Origin: Pontimicrobium sp. SW4
GTDB taxonomy: Bacteria; Bacteroidota; Bacteroidia; Flavobacteriales; Flavobacteriaceae
Length of the DNA stretch: 64,000 bases
Reading direction: 5' to 3'
NCBI RefSeq assembly: GCF_039954625.1
Contig: NZ_CP157199.1
Span: forward strand, 1,116,001-1,180,000
Part shown: in pieces, positions 45,671 through 53,747 of the stretch
Layout of the letters: every line of letters begins with the position of its first letter
Numbering within the stretch: the stretch's first letter is position 1
Position numbers and translations under genes: made by a program
The notes under the pieces: generated by a model
Seen by the model: only the letters and a program-made list of their open reading frames with translations
What the model was told of the DNA's origin: nothing
Databases searched by the model: none

Positions 45671-48274
45671 TTATAAATCGATATTGATAATTTTTTCTTG
45701 ATTACTTCTGGCCTTTACTTTCTTATATATCTTTTGAAACCCTGTTTCCGGTACTTCTATAAGTACTTTGTAGTGTCCTTTTTCAAACACCTTAGGTTTA
45801 AAAGTAGTAGGTATTCTAAGGGCATAAATCAAATTATTGTCTTTGTTATAAATTTTTAATACTGGAAGCTGCCTCCCTTTCACTCTAAATTCCGGTAACC
45901 ATAGTTTACCTTCTTTTCCGTAATTATCCAATTGATGAATTGTTACTGGCCATCCCGGATACTGACTCTTTCGCATAGTTGGATCAACGAAACGAGGCCA
46001 ACATTCTGTTTTGATAGTTCGGTTCACCTTATCAAAGGTTACCATACCATATCCATTAGCCCTGTTGTGAATAACCTCGGGTTCTTTGTGTATCTTATGA
46101 GGGTTGGCAACAGCATGTACGGTAATTTTATTACCAAAGCCATCTTCGTGGTCTCCTGTATAAGCAGGGTTTTCGTAAGTATGATTAGAAGTATCTACAT
46201 TTGGCCAAAATCTTCTAGGCCAAATGTTGTTAAGAGCAGGTCCTGCAAAAGCATATCCCGAATCGCCATGATGTTCTATCCCATATTGAGAAAAAGAGCC
46301 TAAATGTTGGTCTCCTGCTATATGAAAAGTAAAGGCTTTCCGAATAATACTCACGGCTTTGTCTCTTTTTGTTTTGGGCCATCCATTAGAATCCATATCC
46401 ACTGTTGGTTTGTCTCCTTTAATGTATTCTCCTTTTTCAGGAATATAAAGAGAAGGAATTACAGCTCCGGTTTTAGCTCCTTCAGGTAGGGTTGCTATTG
46501 TAGCAAAATTAGTTTGAGATAATACGGTTTTCATCACGATTCCCTTGCTCCACTTTTCTACCCATTGTTCTAAAAATTCTTCTTGTCTTTTGCCTAACAG
46601 ATCTGCTTCAAGATGGGCATATTTTTTGATATCAAACTTGTCATTCAATATCCAACCATTGCTTACCTGAGCTTCTTCTGGAAGTATATGCTTTGGGGCT
46701 GATTTGAATTTTCTGTCCTCCAAAATGGCAAAGCTAACACCACCATAATCCCAATTGGTGTAATAAACACCAATGTTTTGTTTTACAGGGGTTGAATCAT
46801 AGGGATCCGGCAAATGGCTTGTTTGTGTAAATTGCACCATGTTTACCCATTCGGCTGGCATCTTGTATCCCCCCGAATCTTGTGCAGAGGCTCCAAATCC
46901 ATGATTAGTATCGGCTTTTTTACCTTCTTCTCCCCAAACGTTTCCATGATATACATCGTGGTCATCGGGGATGATAGCACAGGGTTTATGCCTGAACAAT
47001 TCGCGATAAGACCATCCAAACATCATCCACTTACGCAGATAATCAAGGCACATTTTATCAAAATCACCTTTATACAAAGCTCCAAAACCTCCCGTTCCTT
47101 CATAGAACTGATCTCCCAAAAACAGAATCACATCGGGATCTAACTTCGTAACATTTTCAACGATGTCTGTGTCTGGAAAGCCATAATGGAAGTTACAACT
47201 GAAAACGCCTGCCTTCAATGATTTACTGCCTGTTGGTTCTTTGGCTATGGAACCTTCGTAAATGTATCTGTGAAGGCCATCCTTCAAGGGGATTTCAACA
47301 GTTACTCTATACGGTATAGCCTCATTATATTTCCATTCGTCAACAATAAAATTCACGGCTCTACCCGAGTGTGAAAGTGTTGTGGTTTTAAAGGTTTGCC
47401 ATGTTCCTTCAATATTTAATTGCAAATGGACTTGATGCCCTTTTATAGCTTCAATGGGTGAAAGTTGTGCGGTTAACTTAAGCTTATTTTGATGCAAGGT
47501 ATATTGTGCAAAATAGATGGGCCCATAAATTTGATTGGTCATCTCCATAGCTTCTTCTGCCTTTATTTTCCAATCAACAAAGGCAATGGAAGGGTTGCTC
47601 TTTATCTCTTTTGCATCTGCTAGGTTAGCCAATAAGGCAAAATTGCCTGCCAATTGTTCTGAGGAAATTATAATGTCCGATTGCTGAAAATAATCCTTGT
47701 CGCCTAGGTTAATTTCAATCGTTAAGTTGTATTTGTCGATTCCTTCTGGTTTCGCTTTGATATGAAGTGAAAATGAGTTTGGTAGTTGATTAAAACTGGT
47801 GTCAAAGATTTTTTCTCCTACGACTAATCTTCCTTTTGGGGTGAGACCTATATCTAGTCCGTTGCCAAATACTGCTGCCGATCTATAATCTTCAAAAGGG
47901 CCTTTGGCACCGAAGCGAAAACCAATGCAACCATCATTCAAATGATGGATTTCTCGATTAAGCAATTCAATGTCTACAGAGGCTTCAATATTTGAAGGGT
48001 TGGCATTTTTTTGAGTGGTAAGTAGGTGTAAGGTTCTGTTTTTGTCGGTGACATCACAAATTACCTTGCCATTCTTTATGAGCCAATCTTGAAGTCTGTT
48101 ACCCCAATACTCTGGGCCAACCCACTTCATGTCAGGCCAGATATGCCAATCGCTCGAAAAATCTATGGTTTTTGTTGTCCATATTGCATCAAGGTTTTTT
48201 GTAAAGCCATATAGGTCTAACGTTGGTAATAACGAGCCTAATATGGAAGTTTTTATATAGGTTCTTCTATTCAT
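45671..48274 (-). CDS. PhoD-like metallophosphatase, probably Tat-exported
   Basis: 867 residues. The N-terminus MNRRTYIKTSILG carries a twin-arginine-like RR. The N-terminal half is beta-rich (residues 35-330). The PhoD catalytic domain follows: KAGVFSCNFHYGFPDTD, DVILFLGDQFYEG, YRELFRHKPCAIIPDDHDVYHGNVWG (metal His/Asp), TFHIAGDQHLGSF. It hydrolyses phosphodiesters or monoesters in the periplasm or outside. Its place at the head of the sulfatase group suggests degradation of an anionic polymer carrying phosphate and sulfate (inference). Confidence 0.88.
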   Translation of the reverse strand: MNRRTYIKTSILGSLLPTLDLYGFTKNLDAIWTTKTIDFSSDWHIWPDMKWVGPEYWGNRLQDWLIKNGKVICDVTDKNRTLHLLTTQKNANPSNIEASVDIELLNREIHHLNDGCIGFRFGAKGPFEDYRSAAVFGNGLDIGLTPKGRLVVGEKIFDTSFNQLPNSFSLHIKAKPEGIDKYNLTIEINLGDKDYFQQSDIIISSEQLAGNFALLANLADAKEIKSNPSIAFVDWKIKAEEAMEMTNQIYGPIYFAQYTLHQNKLKLTAQLSPIEAIKGHQVHLQLNIEGTWQTFKTTTLSHSGRAVNFIVDEWKYNEAIPYRVTVEIPLKDGLHRYIYEGSIAKEPTGSKSLKAGVFSCNFHYGFPDTDIVENVTKLDPDVILFLGDQFYEGTGGFGALYKGDFDKMCLDYLRKWMMFGWSYRELFRHKPCAIIPDDHDVYHGNVWGEEGKKADTNHGFGASAQDSGGYKMPAEWVNMVQFTQTSHLPDPYDSTPVKQNIGVYYTNWDYGGVSFAILEDRKFKSAPKHILPEEAQVSNGWILNDKFDIKKYAHLEADLLGKRQEEFLEQWVEKWSKGIVMKTVLSQTNFATIATLPEGAKTGAVIPSLYIPEKGEYIKGDKPTVDMDSNGWPKTKRDKAVSIIRKAFTFHIAGDQHLGSFSQYGIEHHGDSGYAFAGPALNNIWPRRFWPNVDTSNHTYENPAYTGDHEDGFGNKITVHAVANPHKIHKEPEVIHNRANGYGMVTFDKVNRTIKTECWPRFVDPTMRKSQYPGWPVTIHQLDNYGKEGKLWLPEFRVKGRQLPVLKIYNKDNNLIYALRIPTTFKPKVFEKGHYKVLIEVPETGFQKIYKKVKARSNQEKIINIDL

Positions 48275-48857
48275 TCTATTATTTTCATCAAACTATAAGA
48301 TGTATCATTTTTCTACCTTTATATACAGCAGGCATGTAGGTGGTTAATAATCGACCTGTCATATATACTGAGGGTACATTTGTTTTTATTCATTATTCGT
48401 TATTTTTTTTACTTCCATCACTAAAAAACTCGGTTAAAGAGAGCTAGAATCACGCGTGCCAGATGAAAGCGAGCAGTGTAAATGAAGTGCCAAAAATCGT
48501 TTCATCTGAGTGTTAAAAATAGTAATTCTTTTATATTTTTTCTTCATAGGTTCTCCTTTAAGGTTTATTCTATGTGCAGAGTGTATCAATTTGTACTTGC
48601 AAGAAAAAGTCGGACAATATTTTAATAACCACAATTTAACAAATATAAAAACTGATTTTACTTACTTTTAGAAATTCACAGATCCTCTCAATAGGAAACT
48701 TCAACTTGTGACATTATATAAATTGATATTTTTCTTGTCTCTTTTAAATAAGATGCTCGCCGCCTTTCTTAATATTTATTTTCTAAAAGAACATCTTGTA
48801 ATTCTTTCTTAAAGGCTATAATCTTTTATTCTCGGTAGGACAACTTCAAATTCCCTG
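48275..48857. other. Gene-poor stretch, possibly decayed
   Basis: No intact gene. A short minus-strand frame (48434-48634) contains RFLALHLHCSLSSGTRDSSSL; its DNA (about 48440-48500) is richer in G+C than the surroundings and contains CACGCGTG at 48451-48458, so it may be the end of a foreign or decayed gene. I could not identify it. Confidence 0.45.
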
Positions 48858-48985
48858 TTCTGGAACTATATTATTCTTTTAAGAGATTATTAAAATTACC
48901 AAATACAGTTAATGCAGATCAAGATGTTATGGCTGAATATAAAAATGGTGTTTTAAAATTAAATCTTCACATTAAAGAAAAGTAA
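48858..48985 (+). pseudogene. Hsp20 small heat-shock protein remnant (C-terminal 40 residues)
   Basis: A frame without start, beginning after a stop near 48838 and ending TAA at 48983-48985, reads ...YYSFKRLLKLPNTVNADQ and DVMAEYKNGVLKLNLHIKEK. This lines up with YKSFKRSSTLPESIDLNQDV and KAAYKDGILKINLEKKPEAK of the intact Hsp20 at 49.9-50.4 kb. Only the end of the alpha-crystallin domain survives, and it is on the opposite strand from the intact gene. Confidence 0.82.
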
Positions 48986-49382
48986 AAACATTTAATTAAT
49001 AAAAACATGATTAAGAAATGACTTAATTATTTAAACTAATTACTGTTAAAGAATGACAAAATTTTATTTTGGAACCGAACCTAAAATGCAATGAGGAAAC
49101 TCTTCTATACTTTTTATAAATAGTAAAAATAAAAACCCTCAAAAATTTTTAAGATATCAAGGGTTTTTGCGAAGGAATAGGCTCTGTTGATCTTTATTTT
49201 TTATCAGTAAATTAAGGAGTTTCACTTTTTTAAGTTGTCTTGGGGTAACTCATAGGGTAACCACTTTTTTTTTAAGTATCAACTGTTCTAATGTAAATAA
49301 GTGAAAACTATCTTAAAAGATAAAAATTATTGTTTAAAAATCCGCAGAAGTAACCAATATTAATCACCTTGTGTGGTAGGTG
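48986..49382. other. Gap after the Hsp20 remnant
   Basis: No gene seen. It includes the terminator at 49131-49168 and a direct repeat of GGTAAC 13 bases apart (about 49244-49262). A small stem CACCT/AGGTG lies near 49367-49383, beside the end of the minus-strand gene. Confidence 0.4.
49131..49168 (+). terminator. Terminator-like hairpin after the Hsp20 remnant
   Basis: AAAAACCCT (49131-49139) pairs with AGGGTTTTT (49160-49168); the loop contains AAAAATTTTT. It probably once ended the Hsp20 copy upstream. Confidence 0.6.
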
Positions 49383-49832
49383 TTATTTTTTAATTATTAA
49401 TTTCTTTAATTTTTCTTCCTTCATAATTATTTTTATTACCGAAAAAAGATTTGTTTTTACTTCTCTATATTCTTTTACAAAGTTATTAATTTCAACAATT
49501 AAACGACGATGTTCATTTTTATAATCTGCTTCTTCTTTTGGTTGATTTATACCATCAACCATAATCTTTAAATCGTTTTTATGGTTTTTTACATATTTAA
49601 TGAATAAGTCTGTTTTTGTTTGTAGTTTACTTAATGTATCAATTATTTTTTTACTTTTCTTGAAATACTTTGAATCTATTAGTTGTAATGTATACGACTT
49701 GATTAGGTCATCAAAAAATAATTGTTCATCTTTCATGAATTCTAAGTCTGATAACCATTCAATTGAGTTTTTATACATTGTCTCTGCATTTAGCCACTCA
49801 ACATACTTTGTATTAGTTTGTGTTGTTTTCAT
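49383..49832 (-). CDS. Helical stress-regulon protein, ~140-residue family, copy A
   Basis: 149 residues, entirely helical by pattern. N-terminal NAETMYKNSIEWLSDLEFMKDEQLFFDDLI is followed by three more charged helices. It shares layout with the 137-residue protein at 50600-51013 (long helix with xLEFxKxExxFxxxLL, then a helix with LSxLxxxTDxFIKYV, a polar break and a final helix). Not a known family to me. It follows hsp20 on the same strand and may be read with it past a terminator-like stem. Confidence 0.75.
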   Translation of the reverse strand: MKTTQTNTKYVEWLNAETMYKNSIEWLSDLEFMKDEQLFFDDLIKSYTLQLIDSKYFKKSKKIIDTLSKLQTKTDLFIKYVKNHKNDLKIMVDGINQPKEEADYKNEHRRLIVEINNFVKEYREVKTNLFSVIKIIMKEEKLKKLIIKK

Positions 49833-49844
49833 GATATTTGTTTA

Positions 49845-49885
49845 AAAAAGCAGAAAGCAATTTCAATAATTACTTTCTGCTTTTT
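49845..49885 (-). terminator. Terminator (possibly leaky) after hsp20
   Basis: AAAAAGCAGAAAG (49845-49857) pairs over 13 bp with CTTTCTGCTTTTT (49873-49885). On the minus strand it ends in a T-run between hsp20 and the helical protein gene. Confidence 0.8.
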
Positions 49886-49890
49886 AAATA

Positions 49891-50394
49891 CTAAGCAATT
49901 TTCACTACTTTTTTTGTAGATAACTTTTTGGCTTCAGGTTTCTTTTCTAAGTTTATTTTTAGAATCCCATCTTTATAAGCCGCTTTTACATCTTGATTTA
50001 AATCAATTGATTCTGGTAAAGTTGAAGATCTTTTAAAAGATTTGTAGCTAAACTCTTTGCAAGTATAGTTTTCTTCTTCCTCTTCGGTTTTTTCACTTTT
50101 TTTCCCTTCAACATTTAGTACATTACCATCTATGGTAACTTCAAAATCCTTTTTATTAAAACCTGGTGCTGCAAATTCAATTTCAAAATTGTTTTTATGC
50201 TCCTTCACATTCATTGATGGCATAAGGCTATCATCTTCCATAAAATCACCATTAAAAACATCATCGAATTTAAAAAGGTTTTGAAATTCATCTAGACTAG
50301 ATGGGAATAATCTGTTTTCCCAAGGAGACATTAATCTACTTCTAAACGGAGATAATAGTCTGTTTCTGTTTCTACGTTTTGCTAGTGTTGTCAT
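49891..50394 (-). CDS. Hsp20/alpha-crystallin small heat-shock protein
   Basis: 167 residues. A basic N-terminal arm (AKRRNRNRLLSPFRSRLMSPW) precedes the alpha-crystallin domain at residues about 58-155 (PSMNVKEHKNNFEIEFAAPGF, FKRSSTLPESIDLNQDVKAAYKDGILKINL). It prevents aggregation of unfolded proteins in the cytoplasm. Its own CRP/FNR-type box lies about 80 bp upstream. A decayed second copy lies 0.9 kb further left. Confidence 0.93.
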   Translation of the reverse strand: MTTLAKRRNRNRLLSPFRSRLMSPWENRLFPSSLDEFQNLFKFDDVFNGDFMEDDSLMPSMNVKEHKNNFEIEFAAPGFNKKDFEVTIDGNVLNVEGKKSEKTEEEEENYTCKEFSYKSFKRSSTLPESIDLNQDVKAAYKDGILKINLEKKPEAKKLSTKKVVKIA

Positions 50395-50436
50395 GATATA
50401 TTATTTTAGATTAAACATTAAATTTAATTTGTGATG

Positions 50437-50479
50437 CCAATTTAATACTGAAAGCAACTTTTTAAAATGATATAAATCA
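50437..50479 (-). promoter_or_regulatory. CRP/FNR-type box and -7 element, hsp20
   Basis: TGATATAAATCA at 50468-50479 (minus strand TGATTTATATCA) is centred 33 bp from TAAATTGG (minus strand, 50444-50437). Confidence 0.68.
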
Positions 50480-50599
50480 GTTTGATAGATAAAATGATGA
50501 TGTGTTTTTAACAATGCATTCAAGTTTTATATCCATCTTCTAATGTTGAGGATTTTGCTTTTCAAGAATTTTGCTCACATATTTTATGAATAGAAACTA

Positions 50600-51013
50600 T
50601 TATTTGATTGCGCTTTGTAAATAAGGAAGCATTTGTAATTTGAAGTTTGAATATTCTATAAGGAATGTATGGATTTTATTCTCCAATACATCATATTCTT
50701 TAATAAAATAATTATCACAAACTAAATCATCACATTCAATTTTTTTGGTAATTTGATTATTATGTGAGTTTATCTCAATTATGAGATTTGCTGTTGAGAT
50801 TTCATGATCTGCTATAGTTTTTTTAAATCGCTCTAAGTATTCAAATAAATTGATAACATTTGACTTAAAAATTTGAGATTTTAGTAAATGCTTATAAAAA
50901 GAATATTCTGGTTTAAACGATTCAAGTGTTGTTTTATATTGAAGCATACTGTACTGTAGCTCTTCAATAGTTTTTTCGTTATTAAAACTTTTATAAATGT
51001 TTTGAGTTTCCAT
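50600..51013 (-). CDS. Helical stress-regulon protein, ~140-residue family, copy B
   Basis: 137 residues, all helical: EELQYSMLQYKTTLESFKPEYSFYKHLL, then VINLFEYLERFKKTIADHEISTANLIIE and a C-terminal helix IHTFLIEYSNFKLQMLPYL. Same plan as the 149-residue protein at 49383-49832. It is the last gene of the USP / eRF1-like / ATP-cone / beta-CASP operon, 12 bp after the RNase stop. No family recognised. Confidence 0.75.
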   Translation of the reverse strand: METQNIYKSFNNEKTIEELQYSMLQYKTTLESFKPEYSFYKHLLKSQIFKSNVINLFEYLERFKKTIADHEISTANLIIEINSHNNQITKKIECDDLVCDNYFIKEYDVLENKIHTFLIEYSNFKLQMLPYLQSAIK

Positions 51014-51025
51014 AGCTTATATTAT

Positions 51026-52399
51026 TTAAATCATTAATTTTTCAATATCTGTTAATTTAGGTATAGCTACATGCCAATTAAGGGTGTCTTTAATTTTTAA
51101 CCTAAAAGCATCTAAAGCAGTAGGTTCACCATGAATTAAATATACTTTTTCGGGAATATTTTTAATATTGCTCATCCATTTAAACAAATCGTTTTGATCT
51201 GCATGCGCAGATAGACTTTCAATACTTTTTATACTTGCTTTTACAGGATAATATTTACCAAAAAACTTAATCTCATGTGTACCATCCAATAATAGTCTTC
51301 CTCGAGTTCCTTCAGCTTGAAAACCAACTAATAACACTGTTGTTGAAGATTTGTCAATAAGCTGTTGTAAATATGTAAGAACTCTTCCTCCAGTTACCAT
51401 TCCGCTTCCAGCTATAACTATTTTGGGTCTTTTATCATCAATGGTTTCCCAGGTTTCTTTATAAGATTGCACAATATTTACATGATTGCACATGGCATTA
51501 TAGTCGGAATTAGAAAGTTTATGCCATTTTGGGAAACGCTTAAAAACCTCTAAAACATTATTACCCATTGGACTGTCAATAAAAATTGGAATATTTGGAA
51601 TTTTATTTTTCTTGTATAGTCTCCAAAGAATATACATAAGTGTTTGCAATCGTTCTACTGCAAAACTTGGAATAATTAAGTTACCTCTTTTAAAAATGGT
51701 TTCTCTTATGAGGCCAGCTAATATGTCCTCAACATCTTCATCAGGATGTAACTTGTTTCCATAAGTGCTTTCTATAAATAAAAAATCTGCCCATTCTGGT
51801 GTTTTAGGGTCATCTAAGAGATAATCGTTCCATCTTCCAATGTCTCCTGAAAACACAAAACGTTTCCCATTAATGTCCAATTCAATGAATGTAGCACCAA
51901 TAATATGTCCATTATATTGAAAGCGATATGAAATATGTTCGGATAAAACTATCCATTTATCTTCCATAGCAACTTCAAATAGTTTAATGGTATTTTCTGC
52001 TTCTTTTATTGTATAAAAAGGAAGGGCTGGATTATGCTTAGTGAATTTTTCTTTGTTAGCTTTATCTGCCTCTTCTTCTTGTATTTTAGCACTATCTTTT
52101 AGTATAATTTCTGCTATAGCAAGTGTTGGTGCTGTGCCAATAATTTTTCCAGTAAAACCTTGTTGCAATAAGCGAGGTAGGTAACCAACATGATCTAAAT
52201 GACCATGAGTAAGTAACACCACATCAATATTTTGAACATTAACAGGAAGATTGTTCCAGTTAAGCTCTCGCAATTCTTTAAGACCTTGAAACATGCCACA
52301 ATCTATAAGTATGTTTTTTTCTGAAGTTTCAATAAGGAATTTTGAGCCTGTAACAACTCCAGATGCTCCTAAAAAGTTGACTCTTGTATATTTCTCCAT
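51026..52399 (-). CDS. Metallo-beta-lactamase / beta-CASP ribonuclease (CPSF73-like)
   Basis: 457 residues. Metal motif LLTHGHLDHVGYLPRL near residue 64; FSGDIGRWNDYLL supplies the next ligands. The beta-CASP cap has FIESTYGNKLHP, the RNA-specificity segment IAGSGMVTGGRVLTYL and the His motif SLSAHADQNDLF and VYLIHGEPTALDAFRLK. This is the RNA-processing group of MBL proteins, endo- or exonucleolytic on RNA. In operon with an ATP-cone nuclease-like protein (stop-to-start 3 bp) and an eRF1-like protein. Confidence 0.92.
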   Translation of the reverse strand: MEKYTRVNFLGASGVVTGSKFLIETSEKNILIDCGMFQGLKELRELNWNNLPVNVQNIDVVLLTHGHLDHVGYLPRLLQQGFTGKIIGTAPTLAIAEIILKDSAKIQEEEADKANKEKFTKHNPALPFYTIKEAENTIKLFEVAMEDKWIVLSEHISYRFQYNGHIIGATFIELDINGKRFVFSGDIGRWNDYLLDDPKTPEWADFLFIESTYGNKLHPDEDVEDILAGLIRETIFKRGNLIIPSFAVERLQTLMYILWRLYKKNKIPNIPIFIDSPMGNNVLEVFKRFPKWHKLSNSDYNAMCNHVNIVQSYKETWETIDDKRPKIVIAGSGMVTGGRVLTYLQQLIDKSSTTVLLVGFQAEGTRGRLLLDGTHEIKFFGKYYPVKASIKSIESLSAHADQNDLFKWMSNIKNIPEKVYLIHGEPTALDAFRLKIKDTLNWHVAIPKLTDIEKLMI

Positions 52400-52402
52400 T
52401 TT

Positions 52403-53251
52403 TTAACGGTTCTTAATTGTGCATAATTGTGACATCTCATTCAGGATTCTTTCTTTCCTAACATCAGAAATACCTAAATGATCTAAATAAAAATTATCAT
52501 TTATTAATTCTCTACATAGCACTACATCTCTACTTAATAAAAATTGCTTTTCTCTATTGGTCAATAATGTTGAAACGGTTATTGGATATAGACCCAATCT
52601 ATCTATTTTGTCTTTTAAAGCATCTTCTTTTGGATAATCCCAGCTTAAAAGCTTTAAGCCTACACATGTACCATATTGTAAAGCATCTTCTGTAAAACGC
52701 GTATTAGTAACCACCCAACCTTCATCTAGATTTGTTTTATGTGGTTTAGAATCCCAATAACCTTTTACATCTTTAAATCGAGCAGCTATATACAATGGGA
52801 TTTTTACATTGCATTTTTGACCTTGCTCACTATGGAATTTGCATTCCATAATGGTAGTTTCATCATTTTTATGTGCAATTACATCAATTTCGTGAGAGAC
52901 ACATTTACCTAGCAGAGTTTTACCAACTTCTGTTTTATATCCTGAATATTTATAGATAGCAGCTATAAAATTTTCAAAAGGAAATCCAGTTGGACCTAAC
53001 TCGTAAATGGCCTTTTTGAGTTTATATTTTGATGCTAAATAGCTTTTCTTTTTTTTGAGCAATGCAAATGCTCTATTATAAATTTCTCTAGTGGAAATAC
53101 CTTGGTACAATTCGTCACGTACTTTATCAATGATTTGGTCTATGGTTTCTTTGTTTGCTCCAGTTCTTTTTAGTGAACTTCTTAGTTTGTCCAACGAAAA
53201 TTTTACTTTTTCACCAGATGATTTTGTTATATCAAAGTTTTTATTTTCCAT
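52403..53251 (-). CDS. ATP-cone plus restriction-endonuclease-like (Mrr) protein
   Basis: 282 residues. Residues 1-90 form an ATP-cone: ITKSSGEKVKFSLDKLRSSLKRTGA and VRDELYQGISTREIYNRAFALLKK, the nucleotide-sensing module of ribonucleotide reductases and NrdR. Residues about 100-200 form a PD-(D/E)xK nuclease fold: FENFIAAIYKYSGYKTEVG, HEIDVIAHKNDETTIMECKFH (D-x-ExK) and DEGWVVTNTRFTEDALQYG. The last 70 residues are helical. I infer a nuclease switched by ATP/dATP. It is 3 bp from the beta-CASP RNase gene. Confidence 0.82.
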   Translation of the reverse strand: MENKNFDITKSSGEKVKFSLDKLRSSLKRTGANKETIDQIIDKVRDELYQGISTREIYNRAFALLKKKKSYLASKYKLKKAIYELGPTGFPFENFIAAIYKYSGYKTEVGKTLLGKCVSHEIDVIAHKNDETTIMECKFHSEQGQKCNVKIPLYIAARFKDVKGYWDSKPHKTNLDEGWVVTNTRFTEDALQYGTCVGLKLLSWDYPKEDALKDKIDRLGLYPITVSTLLTNREKQFLLSRDVVLCRELINDNFYLDHLGISDVRKERILNEMSQLCTIKNR

Positions 53252-53265
53252 AGTTTCTTTTTAAA

Positions 53266-53300
53266 GAAAACTGCCAAAAAAGGGCTTTGACAGTTTTCTA
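53266..53300. repeat. Hairpin within the stress operon
   Basis: AGAAAACTG (53266-53274) pairs with CAGTTTTCT (53292-53300). It lies between the eRF1-like gene and the ATP-cone gene and may be a weak terminator or processing site that sets the ratio of upstream to downstream products. Confidence 0.55.
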
Positions 53301-53327
53301 TTAACTAACTAATAAATAGACATGCAT

Positions 53328-53741
53328 TTAATTTAGCTTAAAAAAATCTCTTACCCAGGCTTTTACTTGGTTTTCAGTCATGCTGTCTGCCTTTTTTACT
53401 CCTTTTATTTTAGTACTCAAAGGTTTATAGTTTTTATGTAATTCTTCACTAAATTTTTTATAAGTATCTGCAGGACCAAAAATTACTAAAGCATCTATAT
53501 CTTTAATTTCCGATGCTATAGATTTATAATACTGTTTTAACTGATGTTTTTCACGCTCTAGGAATTTACTGTCTTGTACAACATCTTGAGGTCCACCTTT
53601 AAATCGCGTTCCAGAGCCACCATGAGGGCGAAAATGTTCAATATTTGATGTAATAGTATTTAATAGTTCTACACCATTTTCTATAATTACAATGAGTGCT
53701 TTATCTTTATCTAACCAAATACCTGTGTTTTTCATTTTCAA
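53328..53741 (-). CDS. baeRF/eRF1-like (translational machinery) protein
   Basis: 137 residues. TGIWLDKDKALIVIIENG, FRPHGGSGTRFKGGPQDVVQ, FLEREKHQLKQYYKSIASEI and DALVIFGPADTYKKFSEEL match the short family related to archaeo-eukaryotic release factor/Pelota domains (Baerf-type). It may bind stalled ribosomes or RNA (family-based inference). It begins 6 bp after the USP stop and precedes the ATP-cone and RNase genes. Confidence 0.75.
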   Translation of the reverse strand: MKMKNTGIWLDKDKALIVIIENGVELLNTITSNIEHFRPHGGSGTRFKGGPQDVVQDSKFLEREKHQLKQYYKSIASEIKDIDALVIFGPADTYKKFSEELHKNYKPLSTKIKGVKKADSMTENQVKAWVRDFFKLN

Positions 53742-53747
53742 ATGTTT

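Noticed and set aside
49244..49262. Recombinase or integrase fragment around the GGTAAC direct repeats
   Set aside because: A short minus-strand reading looked suggestive, but no motif of any recombinase could be shown.
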